Positions 1-11,426 are shown, counted from the stretch's first letter. The stretch: DNA of 40,959 bases from Priapulus caudatus (GCF_000485595.1 NW_014577142.1:630778-671736), one strand, 5' to 3'. Translations and numbers: made by a program. Notes: generated from the letters alone by a model not told the origin.

Positions 1-19
1 TCAGCTCTAGCCTGAGCCT

Positions 20-85
<66 letters not shown>

Positions 86-242
86 CGCGCGCGAGAGAGA
101 GACACACACACATAGAATAGTGATGAATGAAACCTGTCTTACTCAGCTCTAGTGAGCCTACACACACACAGAGAGACACATAGAATAGTGGTGAATGAAG
201 CCTGTCTTACTTGGATCTAGTGAGCCCAGACACACACACACA

Positions 243-298
<56 letters not shown>

Positions 299-615
299 CA
301 GACACACACATTGAATAGTGGTGAATGACGCCTGTCTTTTTCGGCTCTAGTGAGCCCACAGAGAGAGAAAGAGAGAGAGAGAGAGAGAGCGAGAGACACA
401 TAGAATAGTGGTGAATGAAGCCTGTCTTACTTGGATCTAGTGAGCCTACACACACAGAGAGACACACACACATAGAATAGTGGTGAATGAAACCTGTATT
501 ACTCGGATCTAGTGAGCCTACACACACAGAAAGAGAGAGACACATAGAACAATAGTGAATGAAGCTTCTCTTACCCTGCACTAGTAAACGTACACACACG
601 TGCGCACACATACAT

Positions 616-662
<47 letters not shown>

Positions 663-730
663 CACACACAGAACAGCAGTGAATGAACCTGTCTTACTCC
701 ACACTAGTAAGCCTATACAAACACATACAT
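1..730. repeat. Minisatellite: ~50-bp core alternating with CA/GA/CACG runs
   Basis: A core containing ATAGAATAGTGGTGAATGAA, then CCTGTCTTACT and ctAGTGAGCC, recurs near 112, 180, 312, 400, 472, 545 and, more diverged, 670. Between cores lie variable runs of CA, GA or CACG. Because the core is conserved and the linkers vary in type and length, the tandem array probably grew by duplication of core plus linker. All long reading frames here are cysteine/valine or histidine/threonine repeats created by the microsatellites, so I call no gene. Confidence 0.85.
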
Positions 731-734
731 GTAC

Positions 735-930
735 ACACATGGTACAGGGACACACATGCACGAACGCACAAATGCACGCAGGCATATACACACGCAAGCA
801 CGCATACAAGCACACAAGCACGCACACACGCACGCACGCACGCACGCACAAATGCACGCAGGCATATACGCACGCAAGCATGCATACACGCACACACGCA
901 CGCACGCACACACACATACACACACGTGAG
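735..930. repeat. CACG/CA microsatellite with internal ~80-bp duplication
   Basis: Runs of CACG and CACA flank two copies of a block reading GCACAAATGCACGCAGGCAT, near 765 and 847, so part of the array has duplicated as a unit. It continues the repeat domain to its left. Confidence 0.75.
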
Positions 931-1190
931 TACACAGCTTGTCCATAACAATCTGGTGTGTGATCCAACGTTATTTTCTAATCTACGCAACGTATGTGCA
1001 CACACTATGCTCGTGAGAATTCACACAGTGTGGGCAAGTAAAAATAACACATGCATGGTTCACTGCAGATGATACCAAACCTTTTACTACATTTAGCCTT
1101 AGCTGCTAATTTGTGCTAAAAGCCTAAAACCCTACAGTTATTGTACATGCCCAACAATTTATCATAAAGATTCATTGCTTGTTTAGATAT

Positions 1191-1383
1191 AGACCTCTGA
1201 AGACAAACAGGATGTTTCTAAAGAGGTCAAGAAGAGTGTTGAGCTCGCAGACAGTATACTTTATTGGTATCAGGACAAGTGCCTCCTGGATAATAAACTC
1301 CCAGTCATCCCCAAGACAATTACCCCCCCCCCCCATGACAATTTAGTGGAAAGGTTTAAAATGATGTTTAATTGTATTACGTA
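1191..1383 (+). other. Exon-like open frame, unrecognised
   Basis: A frame opens directly after an AG (…gtttagatatag|ACC) preceded by a T-rich stretch and stays open for about 63 codons to TAG at 1381. The translation is charged and not low in complexity (it includes SKEVKKSVELADSILYWYQD), apart from a run of prolines from a poly-C tract whose length may be misread. There is no start codon, so it could be a terminal exon of a plus-strand gene, or a fragment of an old transposon. It lies downstream of the last visible exon of the minus-strand AREL1-like gene, probably in an intron of it. I do not recognise the family. Confidence 0.3.
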
Positions 1384-1518
1384 GAGCACACAACACTGTC
1401 CCCTTGCCAGAGTATGGTTTTCACACCTATGATATTATTGATAATAGTGAACTGCCGCTAAACCAGTCAGGGCTGCGTTTAGCGACATGCCCCCCTAAGA
1501 GAGGGTTAGTCAACTCAC

Positions 1519-3747
1519 CAGAGTGAAAGCGTTTGAGAAAAGGGCTTCCCCTAACATGGTGAGCCCCGACCATGATGGCAATCTTATACTCTCCGGCCTT
1601 CCTCACGGTGAAGGTCACCGTCGCCGTGTTCACATCTGAGGGGTTCAGCGCACCAAACTCTGTAGATGTCGCCACCTGTGTGCAACAGATCGTCTGCTTA
1701 TGTATGTGCCATACAGTGACATCATTGCGAATGTTGCAAATATTCCCCCGAGGCAGAACCCAAGGGATCCTGACTTTTCTAATATGTGGGGAAATTTTTT
1801 CTCTTAGTTGAAATAGAGTAGTGCATCAAATTAGATAATATGCAGTTCAATTGGACAGCAATTGTATTAACACAGAGAAAACTGTGTCATGTACGCCCCC
1901 CCCCCTCCATTCCGCATCCTAAGGACCCTTCAAATTCGAAAATTCCTGGATCTATTCCTATGTTTACGCACATCACTAAAAATTCGTTGCTCACAGATGA
2001 TACAATATTGGACAGCCTGGCATATAAACACCTTACCTTGGATGAAAGGTTAGATGTCTTAGACCTAACACATTTTTTACTTAAAATAACCAAGACTGAA
2101 GTGCTAATCTTGTGTCATAAAGTAAACGTTTTTGTTGCGAGCTCTTGGCAGAAAAAAATCAGTAATAGATAAAAATAGGTATAATGAACTGTAACTGAGT
2201 AGAAGGAATCCTTTTTATAGTGAAGTAAAAAACGTGAAACTATCGACTGAGCAATTTGCCTTCTTGTTAGAAAAGTGGCTCAGTACACCGAGCATGTTGG
2301 CATATCATCCAAAGAGCAGCAAAGTAGGGGCATGATACAGTAATGTGACCATGAACACACTGTTTTTGGCATATAGCAACTGCGGTGCGACCAATAGAAT
2401 TCCCCACCCAAACTGGAAACAACGTCTACTTTGCAGCATCATGCTACAGCAAGTAGACTCTAGCCCACCTAACAAATGAGACTAAATAGACCGGCATGAG
2501 AAATTATCATCATGAAGTGCCTACCTTATAGTCAGCCATCATGATCTCCACAAGGACACCGTCACAGTCACTGATGGGGTAGGGTCGGCTGTTGCGTTGA
2601 AAGAACTTTGCAACAATGTTACAATGAATTAGAAGGCAAGGAAAGCGAAAGCTCAGCACAACATAAACCAACAACTTCGTGCCAATGATGTTTTGCAGGC
2701 TGTAGAATAGCACAATGATTTTGACAAACTACTCAAGAATAGTGTAAAGAAGAAGCCACTCTTCACAGGAAGTTACTGGTATATGTGACTGGTTATAGCC
2801 AAATGTGTCACTTGGAGCAATTTTTCAATTTCCAGATAACCATATATGGTGATGTTCTGCAGTCTTTTATCTTCATATTGGTCCAAACATTTTGAGAATT
2901 GGATAAAAAAAAAAGTTATGGATATTTGAAGTAATTTAAATACCCCTTGAAAAATCTGAAGAAATTATAGAAAACAGAGTCTAAAGTGTGACTAAATTCA
3001 AATATATTATATATATTAATATATTCAATACAAAATAGTCTAATTCACACCCAACAAATCAATTTCACCCAGATATTCCGATAGAAATCATCTATTTCAG
3101 TTAAAATCCCAAAAACAAAAATTTCATGCATGTACAGGTAAAACCACACATAGCGTAAAATCTATATGTGCGACTTCCGACACATTTGGCTATAACAGGT
3201 CACATATATGCGCTACACAGTGATGACAATGAGCACGTGTGTTGATTGTGTGTACAGTAGAGTCGTAATGCCATCTCACTTTGATCTTGATAGTCATCGT
3301 GTGGCCAACCTGCTGTGGTTCCTCCCAATCGAAAAACACGCGGCAGTGATGAGGAGAGAGATATTTGCCTGTCAACAGAGAGCAAACTACTAGTCATTAC
3401 TGCCACTGCTATGGCTACTCGGTCACACGCTATGTACGAGGCACTCGCTGTGCTGTTCATCCAATATCAATCCGAGCGATATTCAATATTTATTAAATTA
3501 CTTGCTAATGGCATGCACAGCACTCACAAATCTCAGTTTTCTCCGAGTCAACGTGATAAAAACCCGAATCAATCTTGAGCCAGTGCAGATCATTTAGGTC
3601 GACGTATAGCTCTCAGCAACTTACCAGTAACGAGTTCAAAGAAGGAGGTTTTGTGATTTATTGCATCAGTGGACAGAGCCTGTAGATGAGTCATTGTCAT
3701 GGCAACAACTCCAGATGCCAGCATGAGTATCAGCAACATAATAGCTC
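1519..3747 (-). CDS. AREL1: AREL1-like E3 ubiquitin ligase, 5' part: membrane anchor and first filamin repeat
   Basis: Four minus-strand exons join in frame with consensus splice sites: 3747-3625, 3368-3280, 2605-2525 and 1675-1519 (intron phases 1, 0, 0; the last exon ends in phase 1). They encode a hydrophobic segment (MLLILMLASGVVAM), then GKYLSPHHCRVFFDWEEPQQ followed by VGH, and further on FTVRKAGEYKI and GSPFLKRF. As I recall human AREL1 (KIAA0317), it has the same order: an amino-terminal hydrophobic segment, a …NYLDPRSC…DW…VGHSM block, then VAFTVRKAGRYEI and SPYYK, i.e. its filamin-type repeat. AREL1 is a HECT ubiquitin ligase that opposes apoptosis by ubiquitinating IAP antagonists. 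The HECT domain is not in the window, so the gene should continue past position 1. Family assignment is strong; orthology rests on recall, not a search. Confidence 0.85.
1676..2524. other. Intron of the AREL1-like gene, nothing recognised
   Basis: Intron between exons 2605-2525 and 1675-1519. A short plus frame at 1840-2172 has no coding features I trust. There is a poly-C run near 1897. Confidence 0.6.
2782..3206. mobile_element. Non-autonomous TA-flanked DNA transposon (Tc1/mariner-like MITE)
   Basis: The left end TATGTGACTGGTTATAGCCA is mirrored at the right end, whose reverse complement reads TATGTGACCTGTTATAGCCA; both continue into AATGTGTC. The 425-bp element is bracketed by TA at 2780-2781 and 3207-3208, the classic Tc1/mariner target duplication, although TA is weak evidence in AT-rich DNA. 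The interior is AT-rich with no frame. It sits in an AREL1-like intron, 73 bp from the donor of exon 3368-3280. Confidence 0.7.
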
Positions 3748-4029
3748 CTGCAACACAGCAGATACAACCCACTCATATAACGACATCAAGTTTGGACATG
3801 GGAGCGTATTGATTGCATCGATATGATTTATAATAAATATTCTAAATATTAAAGATTTTTTATCACAGAAGGTATATCTAGGCCTACTCAAATATATTTC
3901 TGCACAACAACAATAGAGATAAATATAAGACAAAGTGCATGATTGACCTATACCCAGCCATCATTATTGTAATAGTTTAGAATATAGAGTAAAATATGGT
4001 CTCCTAGAAATCTCATCATATTTCTCACA

Positions 4030-4401
4030 ATTTCTCTTCATCCATCCATCGATCCCCCTCCCCCACTCCCCATCGATCAATCGACTGACCGACTGACCGA
4101 CCGACCGACCCACTCACCCCACGCACGCACGCATACATGCATCAATCCATCCATCATCCGCCCAATCGCCCAGCCATCTACCTGGCCGCCCCCCCCCACC
4201 ACACTTGGTCTGTCTGTTTGTCCATCTATCTATCTATTTATCTATCAATCTATCTATCTATCTATCTATCAATCTATCTATCGATCGATCCACCTACTCG
4301 TCCACCCACCCACCCTTCCCAATTACCTACCTATATATCTATCCATTGATTGATAGACAGATAGACTCGAGACTCTCTCTCTCTCTCTCCCTCTCTCTCT
4401 C

Positions 4402-4439
<38 letters not shown>

Positions 4440-4440
4440 G
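4030..4440. repeat. Compound microsatellite: ATCC, GACC, TATC, CT, TA
   Basis: Successive runs of CATC/GACC, CACG, CATC/CGCC, TATC (4222-4290), CACC, CT (4373-4401) and TA (4407-4434), inside the intron between exons 5929 and 3747. Confidence 0.85.
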
Positions 4441-4724
4441 TGTTCTCTCTTTCTCCATCTCTATACCTCTCTTCTCTCTTCCGCATTCGCTCACTTTCGC
4501 TAACTCACTCGTCCTTTAACTCATTCATTCCAGTTGCCCTCTATACCCTCCTATCTTTCTGCTGTACGTACAATCCAGTATGTATGTATTTGTATAGCTA
4601 ATATGGTTTGACACACAAGCCACTGACTTTACACTCATATCTAGACCCCAGTGTGTCAATCAATAATGTTCCAAGATGAAACTTCTGCGTTCACAGGCTG
4701 TACAGTGACAATTTTAATACTCTA

Positions 4725-4739
4725 GCACACGCACACACA

Positions 4740-4807
<68 letters not shown>

Positions 4808-4815
4808 CACACACA
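4725..4815. repeat. CACG then CA microsatellite
   Basis: About 15 CACG units followed by a CA run. The stretch 4816-5306 that follows is AT-rich and shows no gene or repeat I can name. Confidence 0.85.
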
Positions 4816-5312
4816 AGCAGTTGGTTTTATATTAGTTTTTAAGATAAAACAATATGCTAATGTTTACAGACACCAAAACATTTATATTGTCTAATATAGA
4901 AATTAGAAATCTTTTAGTAAGTTTAGTAAAAATTCATCTAGTTGATACAGTACTTTAGCTATTGAAGATATTATTTGTTAGTTACAAATTTTAGCTAAAT
5001 ATATTCGTTAGGAAATCTTATTGGTGCTGTTTAATGATAACGAGGACTTATTACCTAGTTTTTAGAGTTTTAGTATGTTTTATAATTATCATTTGTAATT
5101 AATACTTCCATGCACAAATGTGTTCATAATCTGTGCAGTATACGTCTACTAAGAGAACCTAACTTTCCTTCCCGATTCCTCTGTTTTATTACTTCCATAC
5201 ACATTCACCATCGACAACAGAGAATACTTCGATACGGTTTTTGGTGCCAAGGTTGTGTGGAAACTAATCTGTAAAATTACCATTACAATCGCTAGCTACT
5301 CTTACCATAAAC

Positions 5313-5653
5313 CAGGGGTAGAAATTAACTTTTGAACACGGGAGTCCAACGGACTCCCTACCCTCAAAAAGAGGGAGTCCGCAGCAAAACGAGGGAGTCC
5401 GCAGTCTGAGGTTCAAAATTAAAGATATTAACAATAACGCATGTGCTTATTTTTAAGATTCATGCAGTTGCACGTCTGCCAAATTTTCTTGGGACATTAG
5501 CTGAAAAAATACGGTAATTCCGCGAGGCCGAGCTCCGGAACGAACTAGTCAGTATCGCAGAATTTTCAGGGAGTCACACGGACTCCTGCATATGTCAAAT
5601 CATGGAGTCCGACAGTAAATCAGGGAGTATTTGTTCGTTAATTTCGCACCCTG
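5313..5653. mobile_element. Non-autonomous DNA transposon, family 1, full copy, 6-bp TSD
   Basis: Ends are CAGGGGTAGAAATTAAC and, reverse complemented, CAGGGTGCGAAATTAAC. ATAAAC stands at both 5307-5312 and 5654-5659. The 341-bp interior has repeated GGGAGTCC motifs, including the hairpin GGGAGTCCAACGGACTCCC near 5341, and no coding frame. Related copies are at 10956-11423 and, partial and inverted, 7642-7772. I do not assign a superfamily: CAGGG ends suggest hAT, but the visible duplication is 6 bp rather than 8. Confidence 0.8.
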
Positions 5654-5928
5654 ATAAACATATGCATATATCCTTCTATACATACTGCTAGTGCTTTACC
5701 CTATATGCCATACGAATTACGATGTGTAGTATGTTTGCTACCTTAAGTTAACATTGGGGTAAGCAACTTACAACTGCACTGGCAAATGTATAAATAATGG
5801 GTTGCAATATCATACCTAACAAACATGCACTGAAATGCGACTCGTACTGATTTCAAGCCCAGAGCCACGTCAAATCCTAGACAATCCATAATCAATTGAG
5901 CGTCCCCTCCTTCGAAGTCTGTGCTTAC

Positions 5929-6358
5929 CAGAGTGCCATGTTAAATAATCATCAGCTGCAATCCACTCGTCCTCTGTCAGCACCGAGCTTTCGATATAGT
6001 TCTGCTGCAGGTCAGCAAGAGCCGCCAGCCAGCGGTCGTAGTCGTACGAAGATGTAGCGAGAGTCCGCAGCACATCCAGCTCAATATACAAGAGGCTCGA
6101 CAGCGAATGGCAATCGAAACGGTGAAGCCTGCGAGAAGAACGAGAGGCACAATACTGCTGTGTTCGTGCGCGTGTGTGTGTTGGTTGGCCTGTGAGCGAG
6201 CGAGCCAGCAGTTCTGTGTTTCACCTCGTAACCACGTATTGTGCTATCAATCAATGAGCAGTGAGAACAGAGAAGCAGCAACACACACATGCACGCACGC
6301 CCGCCCGCACGCACGCACACAAACACACAACAAACACACACACACACATATATATATA

Positions 6359-6390
<32 letters not shown>

Positions 6391-9300
6391 TGTCTGTGTA
6401 TGTATAATAGTAAGGGGGAGAGATGCTTGATGTAGGAGAGTAGCTACATGACATATGCACAAACGCACGCATGCACAGCATTACACTTTAATCCACACAT
6501 GTGTGTATTTGGAAGAGATAGATGGGATAGCTAGATTTGATGGATAACTGTATGAATAGATGAACAGACGGATGGATGGATGGATGGTTGGGTGGATGGA
6601 TGGATGAATGGATGGATGGATGGGTGGATGGATGGATGGATGGATGGATAGATGAATGGATGGATGGATAGATGGATGGTTGGGTGGATGGATGGATGAA
6701 TGGATGGATGGATGGGTGGATGGATGGATGGATGGAACGATGGATTGATGGGTGGATGAATCAATTGATGGATGGACAGACTGACCAACTGATGGGTGGA
6801 ATGGATGGGATGGACGGATGGATGGATGGAAGGACGAACGGACAGACAGACAGATAAACAGCTGAATAGATGGTAAAATACAAACAAGCAGGAAGCATAT
6901 GGAGAGACGTAGAGAGTATAGCAAGATTGAATTAACTTTGCATTCAGGTAGCCACTTGCATTAGAGTACTAATGAAAACATGCCAACTCTGCAATAAGCT
7001 GAGCAATAATTTTACACTAGCACTCATGCATAATTAGTGTAGGCTCCCACTAGGTTTATTGGAATAGTCATGTAGATGACTGGGTCAGCAATCAGGTTAT
7101 AGATTCATGATAGATGTCATGACAGATGGCCAGGCTACCGAAGTGTTAGACATGGGTACAGAGCCACAGTCTCAGTGTTGCTAGTGTGACAGACCGTAGG
7201 CAATAACAGTGTCCTAGGTGAACAATATAGGTTATTAATAATTGTTTCTGGTAGTCGGTGACTAGCAACGTCCTTAGGAGGGTCCTAATGGGTAACATGA
7301 TTCTAGTACTTAGTCTCTAATGTTAATTGTTGGTAACAAAATATAGGAGAATTGGAACTTGTTACTTGGTCCTAGAGGCTGCAATAAGCTACAGCACTAG
7401 GTGATGGTGAATGCTGATAGAGGTTGGATCTAAAAGGGTTTCTAAAGCAAGGTGGCTTAGCATTCCTTGAAGTCAATGTTTCATGCGCTTCCTAGTCTTA
7501 TGACAGTAAGCTTTCACAGGAAAGGCGAGTTATGCAAGAAAAAAGAATATGCCAAATGGCAATTCAAATATATAAAGGTGTTGAAATAATTCAAGAATCC
7601 TTTAATCGGACTACATTCTCAACATAAACCAGCAATTATACGCATGAATCTTAAAAATAAGCACATGCGTTATTGTTAATATCTTTAATTTTGAACATCC
7701 GACTGCGGACTCCCTCTTTTTGGGGGTAGGGAGTCCGTTGGACTCCCGTGTTCAAAAGTTAATTTCTACCTCAAGATCACAGCAAAAAAATAAGATATTT
7801 TCTTGGAGATTAAGTCTGATTGCTCTGGCTGTGATCTTAAGTTGAGAATGCTGGAGATTACATAACAGAAATTTCTCCACTTGTGAACGTTTTTTTTAAT
7901 TAACAAGTACAAATTAAATGGTTTGCTTAACATGGATACATGAAAATCTTACGCACTGAAATTTTCCTTGTTTCCTGTTTCCTAAAATATGACCTTCAAT
8001 TTTTCTCAGGAAAAGTACAAATAAATACTTGCAAGAAGAGGTTTGGCTTTGACTCGCTCCCTCCCAGTACCAATACAACACTCCTATGCAACCAACATTA
8101 TGTGGACTGCAGGCAATTGGACCCTGGTACATTTTAATCAACAGCTACAAGCACATTGCATGGGAGTGCAGCTAAGGTTGGCTATTTATACCGCTGTCTG
8201 CATACGCTGCTACGCATGCACTTACACGGAAGGGCAGATCTAGTGATTTTGTTACTATATTCTGGTTATACGAAGGATAAAACTACAACTAGAGCACTCG
8301 GAGAGCACAGACCTCCGCCAAAGCAGCTGAATTCTCTCAATGTGAAATTTTTTATTAATTAATTAATTAAGTGGAAAAATTAATTAATTAATTAATTGGA
8401 TCCGGATTAGTGCGAGCGTGCAGGTGGGGGAGGACTGTGGTTGCCCCTTAGCCTGTGGTTGTGTGTTTGTAAGTCTACAGCCAGCGCACCTAGCGGAAGT
8501 GAACTGAAACGTGCATGGTAACACACAAACCCACAAACCAACACTCAAAGACACGCCGGTGAAAACATAACCCCCGCCAAGCCCCTGGCGGAGGTAATTA
8601 CATAACACGTTTTCACTCAAGGATGAATTGCCCTTGGTAAGAATAGATTTTTGCCTCTGCTGCGATGCGTGTGCAGAATTCTTCAACGTGCAAAGCGACC
8701 CACCTATGACTACACTGTTAGGCAAACATGTAATATTCATATTCACCAGAGTACAATGAAAGTGCATTGAGATTTTGCTGAGCACTTTTATCTTTACTGG
8801 TGCTTCTCACTACTTGTTTCACACAGATATTCAGTGGGCATGTAGTGAAAAGGTGACACTTAACAATAAAAGATTATACATTGATAGGTAACACATTTTA
8901 ATGACATAATGTGATATTTAAAGGTGTGTACTGCTTCCCATCACCTCCAACTGTGCTGGGTGTACTAAATCTTTAAGCCGATTCAATCTAATTTACACCA
9001 ATCAGTGCACACCCTCCTATAGCAGGCAGTGCTTATATGTTCCTGTATTTTCTGCGAAAAGATTACAAGAAACCTAACTAGGTGGTGCAATGTGTCAGGT
9101 TGTAAGTGCCAGTGAGCACACACCTCTCTTAGAAATAGAAATGGTCCGAGATATTGGACTTTCATATTAAATGCTAATATTCATTCATGTCACTTACCTA
9201 GACTCATATTCCTGCAGGTTGTGATGCGCAAGCCACTGTTTGAGTAGAAACTTGTTCTTTAGTTCGCCCACGGCCACTAGGGTGCGCTGCATATCATGCT

Positions 9301-10054
9301 CATCCAAGAATGATAATTTGTCTTCATCAAGATGCGCACAATCCCACAAGGAATTTATACCTGAGAAAATTTTTGTTGTAAAATTTAATAAGAATTTAAG
9401 ATAGAAAACTCTTTCAATGTAGCCCTCTGCTTCACAACAAGATCCTCTCCATCCTGTTGCAAAGCAAAGGGCTACATAGGTGGAGGACTGGAAGACCAGA
9501 GCTAGTTCTAGCAAAGAATAACTTTTGATGTAGCTATTATAGCCATTAATTAAAGTGAAAATATTGCCAATCAATATTTCTAACAAATGCCGCAGAAGTC
9601 CACAAAGCCATACACGGACAGAGCTCAGCCTTTTAAAAGAATCTTCTAGGTGAATCGTGCACCCCCTAGGATCTTCAAGACTAAATCTCTCTTGCTCTCC
9701 GATTTCATAACAATAGCTAATGGCAAAAAGTCCATTTTCGAGACAATAATCCTTGGCGATGGAACCAACTACACCCCCTACGACATCTGCCAGGCTGCAA
9801 GCCTCAAAACCTTCAGAGAGAAGAGGCTCGAGCTGAGATCGCATCTGATGACTTCTGGAGCTGGAGGTACAATTATTCATAATTTACAAAAGACAAAATA
9901 CCTAATTTTTAATGAGAAACTTTTAAAACGCCTATCTAAACTTATTTGGAACAATTTTGTCGATTTCACGAACAAGATTTTCATCGGTTATATCAAGAAT
10001 TTTCACCATTTCAAATTCCACAACGCAAAAACTGGAATACTCTTTGAATTCCAT
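5929..10054 (-). CDS. Candidate amino-terminal exons of the AREL1-like gene (SAM-like segment), or a separate upstream gene
   Basis: Three minus-strand blocks chain in phase: 10054-9942 (ATG at 10054), 9854-9198 (or from 9860) and 6128-5929. The first intron is only about 87 bp with a weak GTTTAG donor; the other sites are good (tctag|gtaagtg; ttcttctcgcag|G; cactctg|gtaagc). The joined frame crosses from [15 protein letters not shown] to [20 protein letters not shown], a W-L-x-x-x-x-L-x-x-Y pattern with later helices, like a SAM domain. The last block ends in phase 1, matching the phase-1 start of the anchor exon at 3747, so all blocks can form one transcript with the AREL1 part. Human AREL1, as I recall it, starts at the anchor and has no such extension. 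The alternative is two genes, with the AREL1 part starting at the in-frame ATG at about 3738. An intron may also be hidden at 9360 (ttttctcag). I do not recognise residues before the SAM-like part. Confidence 0.5.
6284..6395. repeat. CACG/CA-TA-CGTG microsatellite forming a potential hairpin
   Basis: CACG and CA repeats run into a TA core and then CGTG repeats, so the two arms are complementary. It lies upstream (minus sense) of the exon at 6128. Confidence 0.7.
6562..6850. repeat. GGAT tetranucleotide array with a duplicated ~100-bp block
   Basis: A nearly pure ATGG/GGAT array. A block beginning GATGGTTGGGTGGATGGATG occurs near 6583 and 6676, so part of the array duplicated. The long reading frames through it are repeat artefacts. 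Confidence 0.85.
6900..7640. other. Intronic sequence without recognised features
   Basis: Unique-looking, moderately AT-rich DNA. I see no frame, RNA gene or inverted repeat that I can support. Confidence 0.5.
7642..7772. mobile_element. Family 1 transposon fragment, inverted
   Basis: Reverse complement of the left third of the element at 5313-5653: the same GGGAGTCC block and TTCAAAATTAAAGATATTAA stretch, ending at the TTTCTACCTC terminus. The other end is missing. Confidence 0.75.
8285..8610. repeat. Interspersed repeat remnant with CTCCGCC motifs and ATTAATTA tract
   Basis: It contains GAGCACAGACCTCCGCCAAA near 8302, an (ATTA)n tract interrupted near 8372, and, on the minus strand, CCTCCGCCAGGGGCTTGGCG followed by ggggttatgttttcacc. 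From memory, these motifs recur in many marine-invertebrate genomes. The minus frame through it (8785-8384) is probably not a gene. The stretches 7773-8284 and 8611-9190 around it show nothing I can name. Confidence 0.4.
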
Positions 10055-10949
10055 TGGGCGAGACCGGAGAATTCCTGCACTGATGCCATTTTGGACCTAT
10101 CAAAACTCGCATTTGATACAAGTTAGCGCTGGTAAACGCACTCTTTAAAACAATGCATTTGATTGGCCAATGCTTCTACCAGTGCGCAAAAAGTAAATAC
10201 TGGTTGTATCGAGAAGCGGTGTTTCCTAACTTTCTTTTCGCGAGACAAGACTGCTATTTCTTCTCAATTAATTAGCAGTGCAATTACATACTTTCGTTGG
10301 CGGGACACACACAGGGGTTCAATCCACCCTCCACCCACCCACATCTACCGCCCCCCCAATATCTCAACGGATTTGTATGTTTCTCAATAATTGACCTAGG
10401 TGGTCCGCAAAAAACTCTGAAATCTGCGGATCCACGAAAAATTCCCATGTCTGAATGCCAAACAACTGTTGTGACCATATATATACATAATAAATAATAA
10501 CTCAAATAAAAACAGATATAGGTGGCATCGAACAATAATTTGTTTTGATGTGCCTTGCTCTCGAGTCTCATAAGTCCCAGTTATTATAGCATTAAAACAA
10601 ATGATACAGTGCTGCCACCTATACATGTTAATCTTTTTGTTTGCCATTTGTGCTTCTAAATTTGCATACATGTGTGGTTTTGTTCATATAGGCAATTATA
10701 TAGCTAAGCCCCATAGTCGCCAATATGTGATTACTGTTTAAATAGCGTGTGAGCAAAGAAAAATTGAGATTTACAATAGTTAAGATAGAATGACATTTAG
10801 TATTTGACAGGGTGTAAATATTAGGAGGTATTTTCAACGTTAAAAATAATTCAACATCTGGACGTCTTTACAATTTCAAATATATGTCAATATTGAGATG
10901 TATTTTCATGCATTTGCATAAGCAGATGCTTCTACATTTGTATGTGTGG
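10055..10949. other. Upstream region of the 10054 start, no gene recognised
   Basis: This is the 5' side of the ATG at 10054. On the minus strand an upstream ATG (10088) opens a 28-codon frame that overlaps the 10054 start and ends in TGA; it could be a regulatory upstream frame if it is transcribed. The rest is AT-rich. Frames at 10284-10571 and 10396-10671 have no recognisable features. Confidence 0.35.
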
Positions 10950-10955
10950 TTACCA

Positions 10956-11423
10956 CAGAGGTAGAAATAAACTTTTGAACACGGGAGTCCAGTGGAGTAG
11001 CCAGGATTAAATCTAAGGGAGGGGGGGCGGATGCATGTTGTTGGCATGTTTTATCGACTTGAAACAGTCCTGCTGGTTTAAATAAGGTAGCCTTCTAAAT
11101 CTTAGGGGGGGCGACCGCCCCCATCGCCCCCCTGGCTACGCCACTGCGGGAGTCCAACGGAGTCTGAGGTTCAAAATTAAAGATATTAACAATAATGCAT
11201 GTGCTCATTTTTAAAATTCATGCGACTGCACGTCTGCCAAATTTTCTTGGGATATTAGCTGAAAAAATATGGTAATTCCGAGAGGCCGTGCTCTGGAACA
11301 AACTAGTTAGTATGGCAGAATTTTCAGGGAGTCACACGGACTCCTGCATATATGTCAAATCAGGGAGTCTGACAGTAAATCAGGAAGTATTTGACTCCGG
11401 ACTACCGTTAATTTCGCACCCTG
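10956..11423. mobile_element. Family 1 transposon, second copy, carrying a nested hAT element
   Basis: Same ends (CAGAGGTAGAAATaAAC and GTTAATTTCGCACCCTG) and interior as 5313-5653, in the same orientation. It is interrupted by the element at 10990-11146. TTACCA precedes it (10950-10955). The matching right-hand TTACCA is found only after the neighbouring element (12074-12079), which suggests that element inserted into this copy's right target duplication. Confidence 0.8.
10990..11146. mobile_element. hAT-type MITE nested in family 1 copy, perfect 8-bp TSD
   Basis: Ends CAGTGGAGTAGCCAGG and, reverse complemented, CAGTGGCGTAGCCAGG. The 8-bp CGGGAGTC stands at 10982-10989 and 11147-11154. The 8-bp duplication and CAGTGGCGTAGC ends fit hAT. 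The interior is short and rich in G and C runs, with no frame. Confidence 0.9.
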
Positions 11424-11426
11424 TTA

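Noticed and set aside
207-1005. Long cysteine/valine and histidine/threonine frames on both strands
   Set aside because: They are translations of CA, CACG and GA repeats; the same happens at 13771-14316, 25728-26400 and 39294-40040.
6481-6924. 147-codon serine/proline/histidine frame
   Set aside because: Product of the GGAT tetranucleotide array, open in several frames at once.
8384-8785. 133-codon minus frame with [13 protein letters not shown]
   Set aside because: The sequence matches an interspersed repeat motif I have seen in non-coding contexts; no start context or neighbours support a gene.
9650-10126. 158-codon plus frame
   Set aside because: Antisense shadow of the minus-strand exons, which have matching splice sites and phases.
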